This document shows, in pieces, positions 1 to 7,071 of a DNA stretch of 9,939 nt. The translations under genes and the position numbers were made by a program. Each line of letters opens with the position of its first letter. Within the stretch, counting starts at the first letter, position 1. Below the pieces are notes generated by a model, which did not search any database, had not been told where the DNA came from, and saw nothing but the letters and a program-made list of their open reading frames with translations. Location: assembly GCA_947254385.1 (NCBI GenBank), contig CAMYCP010000034.1, positions 1 to 9,939 of the forward strand, in the 5' to 3' direction. The DNA is from an uncultured Filifactor sp. (lineage in GTDB: Bacteria; Bacillota; Clostridia; Peptostreptococcales; Filifactoraceae).

Positions 1-676
1 AACCGTATATTATTTTAATGTCCGTTTGTCCGCTCACTGCGTATTTAAGATGTTTTGCAAGTTTAAGCTCTTTTTCATCGCCACATTGATTTAAAAATAA
101 TATCTGCCCCCCGACGGAAGATTTAAAAAGTCCTACCGGAGACGTTACTATATTTAAAAGGAGTGCGAAATCAAAATATAAGTCAAATTCAAAGTTTTGT
201 TTAAAAAGTTCAAAATTAAATACATTTTCAGGCGAAAGTTTTTTATTCCATATTTTTATGGAAATTACCCCCACGGTGTGTGTCGTTTCCTTAAAAATAA
301 CCGGTTCATGTTCACGCCACGCTTTTAAGGGCTTTTTCCGGCTGCCGTCCGCCTCATAGATTACATAATCAAAATCAGATATTACTTTTGAAAACTCATC
401 GGCTTTTAGTCCTATCGCTTTATTTTTCAGTTCATCTACATGATCGGAAATTATTGTAAGGCTGTTTTCGGTTTTTAAGTATTTTTTTATATCCGGATAA
501 AAAATTTCATCGTTAAAAAGCTCTGTCGGCTTTTCAATTTTAGTGGAAACAGTTATTAAAACTTTACCGTCCGTTTTAAGCTTGCGCCCAAAATCCATCA
601 TAAATGTAGTTTTTCCGCCGGTTCCGGTTATTGCGACTACATCTTTTTTCTTTAAGTTTAATATTTCTTTAAGCAT
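1..676 (-). CDS. yqeC: YqeC-type selenium-dependent hydroxylase accessory protein (3' end cut by window edge)
   Basis: The visible 225 codons start at ATG 676 and run off the left edge. The protein begins MLKEILNLKK, followed by a P-loop-like TGTGGKTT at residues 17-24, EADGSRKKPLKAW at 108-120, a SPENVF stretch at 149-154 and GLFKSS at 182-187. This pattern matches the YqeC family (putative selenium-dependent hydroxylase accessory protein, TIGR03172 type). The family is found with selenium-dependent molybdenum hydroxylases. It is thought to help mature the cofactor or the enzyme, but its reaction is unknown to me; the GGKTT motif suggests nucleotide binding. The gene lies 186 nt downstream of the hydroxylase gene in the same direction. 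The ATG at 676 puts about 16 residues before the P-loop, which is usual for the family. The reading frame stays open upstream to a GTG at 763 (29 more residues), but that start has no Shine-Dalgarno sequence. The ribosome binding site is unusual (see the hairpin at 688-705). The gene is AT-rich, about 30% GC in two sampled rows. Confidence 0.85.
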   Translation of the reverse strand, partial: MLKEILNLKKKDVVAITGTGGKTTFMMDFGRKLKTDGKVLITVSTKIEKPTELFNDEIFYPDIKKYLKTENSLTIISDHVDELKNKAIGLKADEFSKVISDFDYVIYEADGSRKKPLKAWREHEPVIFKETTHTVGVISIKIWNKKLSPENVFNFELFKQNFEFDLYFDFALLLNIVTSPVGLFKSSVGGQILFLNQCGDEKELKLAKHLKYAVSGQTDIKIIYG

Positions 677-711
677 ATTGAGACAAAGCCGCAGTTTCCT
701 GCGGCTCCTCC
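677..711 (-). promoter_or_regulatory. Ribosome binding site of yqeC with a hairpin as spacer
   Basis: On the minus strand a strong GGAGGA (711-706) is followed directly by an 18-nt perfect hairpin (705-688), then 11 nt (687-677), then ATG 676. The linear distance from Shine-Dalgarno to ATG is 29 nt, too long for normal initiation. With the hairpin folded, the effective spacing falls to about 11 nt. Hairpins that bridge a long spacer are known, for example in T4 gene 38. The placement is seen in the sequence; the role is inferred. Confidence 0.5.
688..705 (-). other. Perfect 7-bp hairpin with GAAA tetraloop (structured spacer or weak terminator)
   Basis: The minus-strand sequence is GCCGCAG, loop GAAA, CTGCGGC. 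This is a 7-bp stem with five G-C-rich inner pairs, closed by a GNRA-type tetraloop, in an otherwise AT-rich gap. It is followed by TTTGTCTC. That is a short, interrupted U-run, so an intrinsic terminator or attenuator between the hydroxylase gene and yqeC is a real alternative to the structured-spacer reading. A weak extension (A706-U687, G707-U686, G708-U685) would pair part of the Shine-Dalgarno sequence. Confidence 0.6.
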
Positions 712-862
712 ATTTTTCATAATAATACTGAATTGCATAAGAAATTGCAGTATCAATTTTCACTTTAATTTTTTGTAATATAGTTTACGCCAAATTCCGA
801 TTAGATATATACTACATTTTTTAAAGCTAATCAGTATAAGTTACTGTAATCAAATTGCGGTT

Positions 863-3460
863 TTATTTTTTGAAAACTTTTTTGGGTTTGGAATAAGCGG
901 TATCTTCCATAGGAAGTTTGGTTCTGAATATCCCGTCCATGGCGTAATAAGCGCCGGCGGCCGCCGATGCGGTGGGAATGGAGGTTATTTCTCCTATACC
1001 TTTTGCACCGAAAGCCATATCCAGAAGATGATTTTTTTCCACGTATATGGCGTTTATATCGGGAATATCGGTACTTCTTAAAAGTCCCAGTGTTCCAAAT
1101 TTAGCGGTAGGTACGCAGTCTTTAAGTTTCATATCTTCGGTAAAAGCATATCCGAGGCTCATCAGTACCCCGCCTTCTATTTGTCCCTGTATGGATATCG
1201 GGTTTACTACTTTACCGGAATCGTGTGCAGCGTAAACTTTAGATACCTTGCCTTCATCGTCAAGTATTATCACGTGCGTCGCATAACCGTAAGTTATGTG
1301 AGATTTGGGATTCGGTTTATCCGATCCGAGTTTGTCCGTAGGTTCAAAATATTCGGCAAAATATTCCTTGCCTTCAAGTTTGTTTATATCCCCTCCTACA
1401 GCGTCGAGATCGGGTTTTATATCTTTACATACCATTTTTATGGCTTCGCCTGTCAAAAGCGTTTGACGAGACCCGGAGGTTGTACCGGAATCCGGTGAGT
1501 CTTCAGTATTAGGCGGCATGATAACTATATCTTTTTCTTTTATATTCAAGCCTTCACATAACATTTGTATTGCCACCGTCATAAAGCCCTGCCCTATGTC
1601 AGATGCGGCGGAATATAAAACGGCTTTTCCGTTTTTCATAATTATTTTGGCACGTCCCTTGTCGGGAAGTCCCACTCCCACTCCGCTATTTTTCATGGCA
1701 CACGCTATGCCGGCATGCGTTTTGTTTTGTTCATAAACGTCTTTTACCGCCTCAAGTGTTTCTTTAAGTGCGGTGGATACGTCGGCTATCTGTCCGTTGG
1801 GAAGTACTTTACCTGGTTCTACCGCATTTCTGTAACGAATTTCCCAGGGAGATATTCCGACTTGTTCAGCGAGTAAATTTAAGCACATTTCAAACGCAAA
1901 GTTGGATTGACAAACGCCGAATCCTCTAAATGCACCTGCCGGAGGATTGTTGGTATAGTAGCCGTATCCGCGGATGTCCGTGTTTTGATAAGTGTACGGC
2001 CCTACGGAGTGAGTGCAGGCTCTTTCAAGCACCGGCCCGCAAAGTGAGGCATATGCCCCGGTATCAAAATAGATATCGGCATCCATACCGACTATTATGC
2101 CGTTTTCATCACAACCGACGGTGAAATCCGCTTCCATGGCGTGACGTTTAGGGTGAAAAGCTATGGATTCGTCTCTTGTAAGTTTCATTTTGACAATTCT
2201 GTTGAATTTCCATGCACAAAGTGCGGCAACGTGTTGTACGGATACGTCTTCTTTTCCGCCGAATCCTCCACCGATAAGTTTATTTTCCACAACTATTTTT
2301 TCAGGATCCCAGCCGAACATTATCGCCGTTTCTTTACGAGTATCGTATATACCTTGATCCGATGTGTAAATTTTTACTCCGTCTTTATACGGCATTGCAA
2401 CCGCACATTCGGGTTCAAGAAAAGCGTGTTCGGTAAACGGTGTGGAGAAATGGCGAGTCACTTTGTATTTGGCGTTTTTCAGCGCAGTCTTGGCGTCTCC
2501 TCTGCTAACGTGGCGTGACTGACATAAGTTGCCGTTTGAATGTACTTTAGGTGCATCGGCTTTCATAGCCTCTTCTATATTTCTTACCGGTTCCAACACT
2601 TCATATTCTATTTTGACGAGTTTTTTAGCTTCTTCAAGAGTTTTTTCATCTTCCGCACATACGACAACTATCGCATCGCCCATGCAACGTGTGATTTCTC
2701 CCTCAGCTATCATCACGTCCCAATCCTGTTGTATGTGTCCCACTTTGTTGTTGGGTACGTCTTCGGCACGCAAAATTCCTATTACGCCCGGAAGTTTTTC
2801 AGCGTCCGTCGTGTCTATGGAAAGTATTTTGGCACGCGGATATTTTGAACGTACCGCCGATGCATACGTCATGCCTTCAAGTCTCATATCGTCAACATAT
2901 TCGCCCGTGCCCAAAACCTTACATTCCGTGTCGATTTTGTGTATCGCCGCACCGACTCCGGTATTTTCTTTTTCTTCGGTTTTAATTTCCACGTCGCCTC
3001 GAAGTATGCCGGCGGTCATTTGTATGCCTTCTATGATTTTACGGTATCCCGTACAGCGACAAATATTTCCTTTAATCGCCTGTTTTATTTCTTCTTCGCT
3101 CGGATCCGAATTTTTGTCAATTAACCCCTTAGCGCTCATAACCATGCCGGGTATACAAAAACCGCACTGTACACTGCCACATTCACCGAAAGCATACACA
3201 AATGCATCTTTTTCTTTTTGAGATAAGCCTTCAACCGTCATTACGGTTTTTCCCGTCAAAGTTTTAGTTTGCGGTATGCAGGCTTTAACCGCCTTGCCGT
3301 CTACCAATACGGTGCAAGTCCCGCAGGCACCTTGTGAACAACCGTCCTTGACGCTGGTGATATTCAAATCTTCTCGCAAAAATCTTATAAGTTTTTTGTT
3401 TTCGAGACATTCAACATCTTTCCCGTTGACATTGAATACATATTTTTCTTGTTCAGACAT
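863..3460 (-). CDS. xdh: Fused [2Fe-2S]/molybdopterin hydroxylase, probable selenium-dependent xanthine dehydrogenase
   Basis: This 865-residue cytoplasmic enzyme probably hydroxylates a purine such as xanthine at a molybdenum centre and passes electrons out through two [2Fe-2S] clusters. Residues 1-150 hold both cluster domains: ligands C41, C46, C49, C61 (plant-ferredoxin type) and C99, C102, C134, C136. Residues from about 170 to the end form the Mo-binding part, with GGGFGGKE at 397-404, AFRGFG at 510-515, GQGF at 623-626, TSGSRQT at 661-667 and GIGE at 821-824. E404, R512 and E824 line up with bovine XDH Glu802, Arg880 and Glu1261, which supports a purine substrate over an aldehyde. There is no FAD domain. 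Length and architecture fit the TIGR03311 selenium-dependent XDH family (Enterococcus faecalis type), as does the yqeC neighbour. A Mop-type aldehyde oxidoreductase is the main alternative. The start is supported by GGGAG at 3471-3467, 6 nt before ATG. GC is about 47% in five sampled rows against about 34% in its neighbours. Confidence 0.85.
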   Translation of the reverse strand: MSEQEKYVFNVNGKDVECLENKKLIRFLREDLNITSVKDGCSQGACGTCTVLVDGKAVKACIPQTKTLTGKTVMTVEGLSQKEKDAFVYAFGECGSVQCGFCIPGMVMSAKGLIDKNSDPSEEEIKQAIKGNICRCTGYRKIIEGIQMTAGILRGDVEIKTEEKENTGVGAAIHKIDTECKVLGTGEYVDDMRLEGMTYASAVRSKYPRAKILSIDTTDAEKLPGVIGILRAEDVPNNKVGHIQQDWDVMIAEGEITRCMGDAIVVVCAEDEKTLEEAKKLVKIEYEVLEPVRNIEEAMKADAPKVHSNGNLCQSRHVSRGDAKTALKNAKYKVTRHFSTPFTEHAFLEPECAVAMPYKDGVKIYTSDQGIYDTRKETAIMFGWDPEKIVVENKLIGGGFGGKEDVSVQHVAALCAWKFNRIVKMKLTRDESIAFHPKRHAMEADFTVGCDENGIIVGMDADIYFDTGAYASLCGPVLERACTHSVGPYTYQNTDIRGYGYYTNNPPAGAFRGFGVCQSNFAFEMCLNLLAEQVGISPWEIRYRNAVEPGKVLPNGQIADVSTALKETLEAVKDVYEQNKTHAGIACAMKNSGVGVGLPDKGRAKIIMKNGKAVLYSAASDIGQGFMTVAIQMLCEGLNIKEKDIVIMPPNTEDSPDSGTTSGSRQTLLTGEAIKMVCKDIKPDLDAVGGDINKLEGKEYFAEYFEPTDKLGSDKPNPKSHITYGYATHVIILDDEGKVSKVYAAHDSGKVVNPISIQGQIEGGVLMSLGYAFTEDMKLKDCVPTAKFGTLGLLRSTDIPDINAIYVEKNHLLDMAFGAKGIGEITSIPTASAAAGAYYAMDGIFRTKLPMEDTAYSKPKKVFKK

Positions 3461-3546
3461 AATTCACTCCCTTTAATCCTTAAATTTACAAACAGTTTAA
3501 AATTACAATAAAACTATGATTTATAGATGTATTTAAATAAGTCTCA
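3461..3546 (-). other. AT-rich gap between modC and xdh
   Basis: This 86-nt stretch is very AT-rich and ends in the GGGAG Shine-Dalgarno sequence of xdh (3471-3467). No hairpin terminator follows modC, so read-through from the upstream operon is likely. TATAAA- and TTGTAA-like strings occur, but none pair at good promoter spacing, so a separate xdh promoter is neither shown nor excluded. Confidence 0.4.
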
Positions 3547-4608
3547 TCACTTTAAAAAAAGTATGTCTTTTGGAGAATAGTAAGCGGTTATTTTGTCATT
3601 TACGGCAAATTTATTTATTTGAGTGTCATTTGATAAGTCGAAAGCATACTTGGAAAGCTCTATCACTATATGTTCTGCTTTTGTGGTTTTAGCACAAAAC
3701 AACACGGTTTTTTCCGCATCGTCGACGATATTTTCTATTACACAGTCAAATTCAAAATCGCCGTTTTTCTTGAACAATCTGATTTTATTTTCCGGCAGGC
3801 ATATATATCCGGCATCTTCGGGTACATAATCACTTTTTAAGTTTAAATCCCATTTGGGAGCATATACTTTGCAGTTTTCTTTTTTTATTGCGCCAGCGAT
3901 ATTTTTTTTGCCTAAAATCGCAGCAGAAAAGACGGAACGAGGGCGTTCAAAGATTTGTTTTTTGTCTCCGATTTCAACTATCCTGCCCTCGGAAATTACC
4001 GCTATCGTATCACAAATCCTGTACGCCTCATCCTTATTGTGAGTTACCAAAACGGTAGTACCGTCGAATGTTTTTAAAAATTTTACAAGTTCAATTTCAA
4101 GTTGCCAGCGTAAATTTGTGTCAAGCGCCGAAAACGGCTCGTCCAGAAGTATACATTCGGGATTTACACTCATCATGCGGGCAAGTGCCGTTCTTTGTTG
4201 CTGCCCGCCCGAAAGTTGATAGGGATATAGATTTTTTACTTCGCTTAGGTGGAATGTTTTTAAAATTTCAGACGTGCGTTTTTCTTTTTCTTTTTTAGTG
4301 CCGTCCGAAAGGCAGCACATTATGTTTTGAAATGCCGTCATATGCGGAAATAAAGCGTAATTTTGAAACATATAGCCTACATGGCGGTCTTTAGATCTAA
4401 TACAAATTTTTTTATCCGTGTCTAAAATCGTGCGTGAATTTACGGATATATACCCTTTATCCGGATTAAATATGCCTGCTACGGTTTTAAGCGTAAGGCT
4501 TTTACCGCTTCCGGAATCTCCAAGCAACCCTATTATTTCATCTTTCGCTTTAAGGTCTATATCTAAATCGAACCTGTCGAGTTTTTTTTCTATTTTCACC
4601 TTGAGCAT
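3547..4608 (-). CDS. modC: Molybdate ABC transporter ATP-binding protein
   Basis: This 353-residue ATPase powers molybdate (or possibly tungstate) import with ModB and ModA. Visible motifs in order are Walker A GDSGSGKS at 30-37, Q-loop Q82, signature LSGGQQQR at 132-139, Walker B ILLDEP at 153-158 with catalytic E157, and switch histidine H190. Residues from about 235 to the end form a separate regulatory, TOBE-like region that is diverged from the E. coli ModC C-terminus, as is common in Clostridia. It may sense oxyanion, but that is inferred. The start ATG directly follows the modB stop (TAAATG, no gap). AGGAGG at 4620-4615 lies 6 nt upstream, inside the end of modB, so translation is probably coupled. 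The specificity call rests on the adjacent modB and modA; the ATPase alone could be read as a general sulfate/iron-type importer subunit. Confidence 0.9.
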   Translation of the reverse strand: MLKVKIEKKLDRFDLDIDLKAKDEIIGLLGDSGSGKSLTLKTVAGIFNPDKGYISVNSRTILDTDKKICIRSKDRHVGYMFQNYALFPHMTAFQNIMCCLSDGTKKEKEKRTSEILKTFHLSEVKNLYPYQLSGGQQQRTALARMMSVNPECILLDEPFSALDTNLRWQLEIELVKFLKTFDGTTVLVTHNKDEAYRICDTIAVISEGRIVEIGDKKQIFERPRSVFSAAILGKKNIAGAIKKENCKVYAPKWDLNLKSDYVPEDAGYICLPENKIRLFKKNGDFEFDCVIENIVDDAEKTVLFCAKTTKAEHIVIELSKYAFDLSNDTQINKFAVNDKITAYYSPKDILFLK

Positions 4609-5265
4609 TTAATGCCTCCTCTTTGCAGAAGTAAGCAAGTTTAGCGGGAACATGAAACAAAACGACAACACTATGGAAATTATACACCAAAAATATGCGG
4701 TTTGTCTGTTGCCGGCGGCAGTAAATGAGTATATCGCCATAGAAATGTTTTGCGTTTTGCCGGGGATATTGCCCGCTATCATTATGGTTGCGCCGAATTC
4801 TCCCAAGGCACGAGCAAAACTTAATACAACTCCTGAAATCAAACCCGGTTCGGCAATTTTGAATATTACTTTTCTGAATATCTTGCTTTCCGTAAAACCA
4901 AGCGTCCTTGCGGCGTATATATAGTCTTCGTTAACTTGATCGAACGCCCCCAGTGCGGTGCGATACATGAGGGGAAAACTCACGACGCTTGCTGAAATTA
5001 CAGTTGCGGGAAAAGAAAAGAGGATTTTATATCCCGTACGTTCATATATTCCGGAAAACGGTCCGTTTCTGCCCAGAAATATCAAAAGGAAAAAACCGAC
5101 TACCGTGGGAGGAAGTACCATCGGCAAGGTAAAAACACCGTCTAAAAATCCTCTAAGTTTCGGCATTCTTTTTACAAGTCTCGCCGCCGAAATTCCTGAA
5201 AAAAATGTCAATATCGTGGCTAAAACAGCTGTTTTTATTGAAATTACTATGGGCGAATAATCCAT
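4609..5265 (-). CDS. modB: Molybdate ABC transporter permease
   Basis: This 218-residue inner-membrane protein forms the channel for molybdate import. It has about five hydrophobic segments: near residues 7-28, 43-64, 83-102, 140-163 and 189-210. The conserved permease loop (EAA motif) runs from about 118 to 140, beginning AARTLGFTESKIFRKV, and should contact ModC. The strings LPPTVVG (51-57) and RALGEFGATIM (152-162) are typical of ModB. Its ATG begins one base after the modA stop (TGA C ATG). I see no clear Shine-Dalgarno sequence, so translation probably depends on coupling with modA. Length is normal for the family. Confidence 0.93.
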   Translation of the reverse strand: MDYSPIVISIKTAVLATILTFFSGISAARLVKRMPKLRGFLDGVFTLPMVLPPTVVGFFLLIFLGRNGPFSGIYERTGYKILFSFPATVISASVVSFPLMYRTALGAFDQVNEDYIYAARTLGFTESKIFRKVIFKIAEPGLISGVVLSFARALGEFGATIMIAGNIPGKTQNISMAIYSFTAAGNRQTAYFWCIISIVLSFCFMFPLNLLTSAKRRH

Positions 5266-5266
5266 G

Positions 5267-6097
5267 TCAATTTACCGAAAATCCATAATTTTCATATACT
5301 TTTTTCGCCTCATCGGAGCAAAGATATTTAAAAAAGTCATCCGAGGCACTGTTTTTTTCACTGCCCCGTATCATGGAAACCGGATATACTACATTTTTGT
5401 GAGTATTTTCCGGAGCGGACGCTATAATTTCGACCTTATCTTTTTCCAAGACCGCATCGGTTTTATATACCGTACCGCAGTCAACTTCTCCACTTGCTAC
5501 CCAATCCAATGTATTTCTTACATCACGGCTCATCACCATTTTCTTTTTTACATCGTCCCAATTTTTAAGGTTTGTGAATATTTCTTCGGAATATTGTCCT
5601 ACAGGTACACTTGCAGGATCGGCTATTGCAATTTTTGTAACGGTGTCGTTTGCCGCATCTTCAAATCCCGTTATTTCAGCTTTGCCGTCTTTAGGCTTTA
5701 TAAGTACCACTTCATTTTGTAAAAGGTCGGTTCGGGTGTCTTCTCTTATCAGACCTTTTTCTTGTAAAGCATCCATTTGTTTGGGCGATGCCGACATAAA
5801 TATATCTGCGGGCGCACCCTCTTCTATCTGAGCTTGCAATGCTCCGCTACCCGCATATGACGGTTTTACGGATATGTCGGGGTTCAGTTTGCTATAATTT
5901 GTTATAATTTCATTTAACGCATCGGTAAGCGATGCCGCCGCCAAAACTATAACTTCTCCGCTAATATTTTTTGCCTGATTTTCATTTGTCGGTTCAGTTT
6001 CGGGTGTAGTGTCGGTTGTTTCTGCCGGTTGGCTCGTATTTACACAACCTGTCGTAAATAATAAAAGAGCTAAAAAAAGAAGTTTTAATTTTTTCAT
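5267..6097 (-). CDS. modA: Molybdate-binding lipoprotein of the ABC transporter
   Basis: This 276-residue extracytoplasmic binding protein captures molybdate (possibly tungstate) and hands it to ModBC. Residues 1-17 form a lipoprotein signal peptide (MKKLKLL, hydrophobic core, FTTG) with C18 as the likely lipidated cysteine; the -3 threonine is slightly off the usual lipobox. A Thr/Glu/Pro-rich linker at about 20-45 fits a tethered Gram-positive lipoprotein. The mature domain shows typical ModA motifs: VLAAASLTDAL (51-61), AGSGALQAQI (82-91), GAPADIFMSAS (94-104) and ADPASVPVGQY (159-169). Serines S56 and S84 and Y211 are candidate oxyanion contacts by family position. GGAGG at 6108-6104 lies 6 nt before the ATG. 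The gene starts 38 nt after the MoaB-type gene, and no promoter is evident in between. Confidence 0.93.
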   Translation of the reverse strand: MKKLKLLFLALLLFTTGCVNTSQPAETTDTTPETEPTNENQAKNISGEVIVLAAASLTDALNEIITNYSKLNPDISVKPSYAGSGALQAQIEEGAPADIFMSASPKQMDALQEKGLIREDTRTDLLQNEVVLIKPKDGKAEITGFEDAANDTVTKIAIADPASVPVGQYSEEIFTNLKNWDDVKKKMVMSRDVRNTLDWVASGEVDCGTVYKTDAVLEKDKVEIIASAPENTHKNVVYPVSMIRGSEKNSASDDFFKYLCSDEAKKVYENYGFSVN

Positions 6098-6135
6098 AAA
6101 CAGCCTCCAAAAAATACAAAATATAATTTACAAAA

Positions 6136-6651
6136 TTATTTTTTAATCTTTCTATTCTTTTCCGTTCCTGCACAGTCGTGCGCCGTACCTAAGAGTATGT
6201 CAAGTGCGTGAGGTAATATCTCAATTATATTTTCAAGGCTTTCACGCACGGCTTTAGGGGAGCCCGGAAGATTTATTATAAGTGTTTTTTTTCTAATTCC
6301 GGATATTGCACGTGAAAGCGCCGATTTTTCCGTGATATTTATTCCTTTCATGTGCATGAGTACGGTCAAACCGATTGTTTCTTTTTCAATTACCGCACGT
6401 GTAGCCTCGGGAGTGTTGTCACGCTTTGAAAATCCCGTCCCGCCCATTGTAAAGATTATATCCGCAATATTTTCATCGCATATTTTAGAGAGGAGATTTT
6501 CAATCTTGTCTTTATCATCCGGGAGTAAGGCTTTCCCCACAATTTCAAATTTACTTAAATATAATGTCTTAACCGCCTCATCCGCGCTTAAATCTTTCGC
6601 ATTTTCATAATATCCGCTGTCGGATAAGGTTATCAGATATGTTCTATACAT
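6136..6651 (-). CDS. moaB: MoaB/MogA-type molybdopterin adenylyltransferase-like protein
   Basis: This 171-residue protein belongs to the MogA/MoaB fold family, whose members bind molybdopterin and, where tested, adenylylate it before molybdenum insertion. Key family motifs are TLSDSG at 8-13, TMGGTGFSKRDNTPEAT at 68-84 (the pterin-binding loop with the conserved Asp) and NLPGSPKAV at 127-135. Its length is nearer MoaB (about 170) than E. coli MogA (about 195), and the basic tail (KNRKIKK) is not a recognised motif. The ATG lies inside the end of the MOSC gene, an overlap of 19 nt in a different frame. A G-rich stretch at 6663-6658 may serve as the ribosome binding site. The split between MogA activity and MoaB naming cannot be settled from sequence, but no second MogA gene is in the window, so it is probably the working adenylyltransferase. 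Confidence 0.88.
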   Translation of the reverse strand: MYRTYLITLSDSGYYENAKDLSADEAVKTLYLSKFEIVGKALLPDDKDKIENLLSKICDENIADIIFTMGGTGFSKRDNTPEATRAVIEKETIGLTVLMHMKGINITEKSALSRAISGIRKKTLIINLPGSPKAVRESLENIIEILPHALDILLGTAHDCAGTEKNRKIKK

Positions 6652-7070
6652 ATACCGTCCCCCGGTTTTATCGTACCCGATGACAAAACTTTCAAAAATA
6701 TTCCCTCGGTCGGCATTATGCAGTTACCTACAAGTCTTCTGATTTCACAATCTTTGTGGCAGACTTTGCCTATTTGAGTTACCTGCATTTTAACGTCGTT
6801 ACTTATAATTTCGGTTCCGATTTCAATTTTACTTAAATCCAAGCCTTTTACCAAAAGATTTTCGCCGAATGCTCCATATTTTATATCTATTTTTACCGTA
6901 TCCTTAAATTTTTCAAAACTTTCAAATGAAAGTAACGATATCTGTCTATGCCATTTGCCGGCGTGAGCGTCTCCCTCAATCCCGAAGTCTTCTATGAAAT
7001 GAGCCGAATTTACGCTTGTTTTTACCGTGCCTTTCTTCTCGCTTATACATACCGCTATTATTTCACCCAT
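6633..7070 (-). CDS. Stand-alone MOSC domain protein
   Basis: This 145-residue protein is a single MOSC (MoCo sulfurase C-terminal) domain. Characteristic strings are GIEGDAHAG at 30-38, FGENLL at 68-73, QIGKVCHKDCEIRR at 99-112 and CIMPTEGIF at 117-125, ending in a GD turn near 137-138. MOSC domains bind molybdenum cofactor or carry sulfur bound to a conserved cysteine; here C104, C108 and C117 are candidates. Small MOSC proteins sit in molybdenum cofactor operons of Clostridia, but their exact step is not established. The ATG starts one base after the moaA stop, with AGGAGG at 7081-7076 inside the end of moaA. The 3' end overlaps the MoaB-type gene by 19 nt. In this setting it could pass sulfur or selenium to the cofactor of the downstream hydroxylase; that is inference. 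Confidence 0.87.
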   Translation of the reverse strand: MGEIIAVCISEKKGTVKTSVNSAHFIEDFGIEGDAHAGKWHRQISLLSFESFEKFKDTVKIDIKYGAFGENLLVKGLDLSKIEIGTEIISNDVKMQVTQIGKVCHKDCEIRRLVGNCIMPTEGIFLKVLSSGTIKPGDGICIEHI

Positions 7071-7071
7071 C

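Larger units (their letters stand above)
677..862 (-). other. AT-rich gap between xdh and yqeC
   Basis: This is the longest gap in the window. Apart from the hairpin at 688-705, it holds three short complementary pairs crowded into 799-846: GATTAG/CTAATC, TATACT/AGTATA and CAGTA/TACTG. A 7-bp direct repeat AATTGCA occurs at 731-737 and 743-749 on the plus strand. I found no convincing -35/-10 promoter pair, although a promoter for yqeC here is possible. Confidence 0.4.

Noticed and set aside
688..705. Bacterial SECIS element for selenocysteine insertion
   Set aside because: The stem lies before the yqeC start codon and is not preceded by an in-frame TGA in a coding region. Selenium in this enzyme family is a labile ligand of the cofactor, not selenocysteine.
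658..720. A 20-codon leader peptide starting at ATG 720 and overlapping yqeC
   Set aside because: No Shine-Dalgarno sequence precedes it, the codons mostly read through the hairpin, and nothing marks it as a regulatory leader (no run of one amino acid tied to the pathway).
731..749. Direct repeat AATTGCA (731-737 and 743-749) as a regulator binding site
   Set aside because: Only two 7-bp AT-rich copies with a 12-bp period; too little to separate from chance without conservation data.
2529..3221. Long open frame (230 codons) on the plus strand, inside the hydroxylase gene
   Set aside because: It is antisense to the well-supported [2Fe-2S] and Mo domains, has serine/isoleucine-rich content typical of a reverse-frame shadow, and shows no family motif. 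The same holds for other plus-strand frames in the window.
3461..3546. A promoter or molybdenum cofactor riboswitch in front of the hydroxylase gene
   Set aside because: The stretch is only 86 nt, strongly AT-rich, without stable stems, and no -35/-10 pair has good sequence and spacing.
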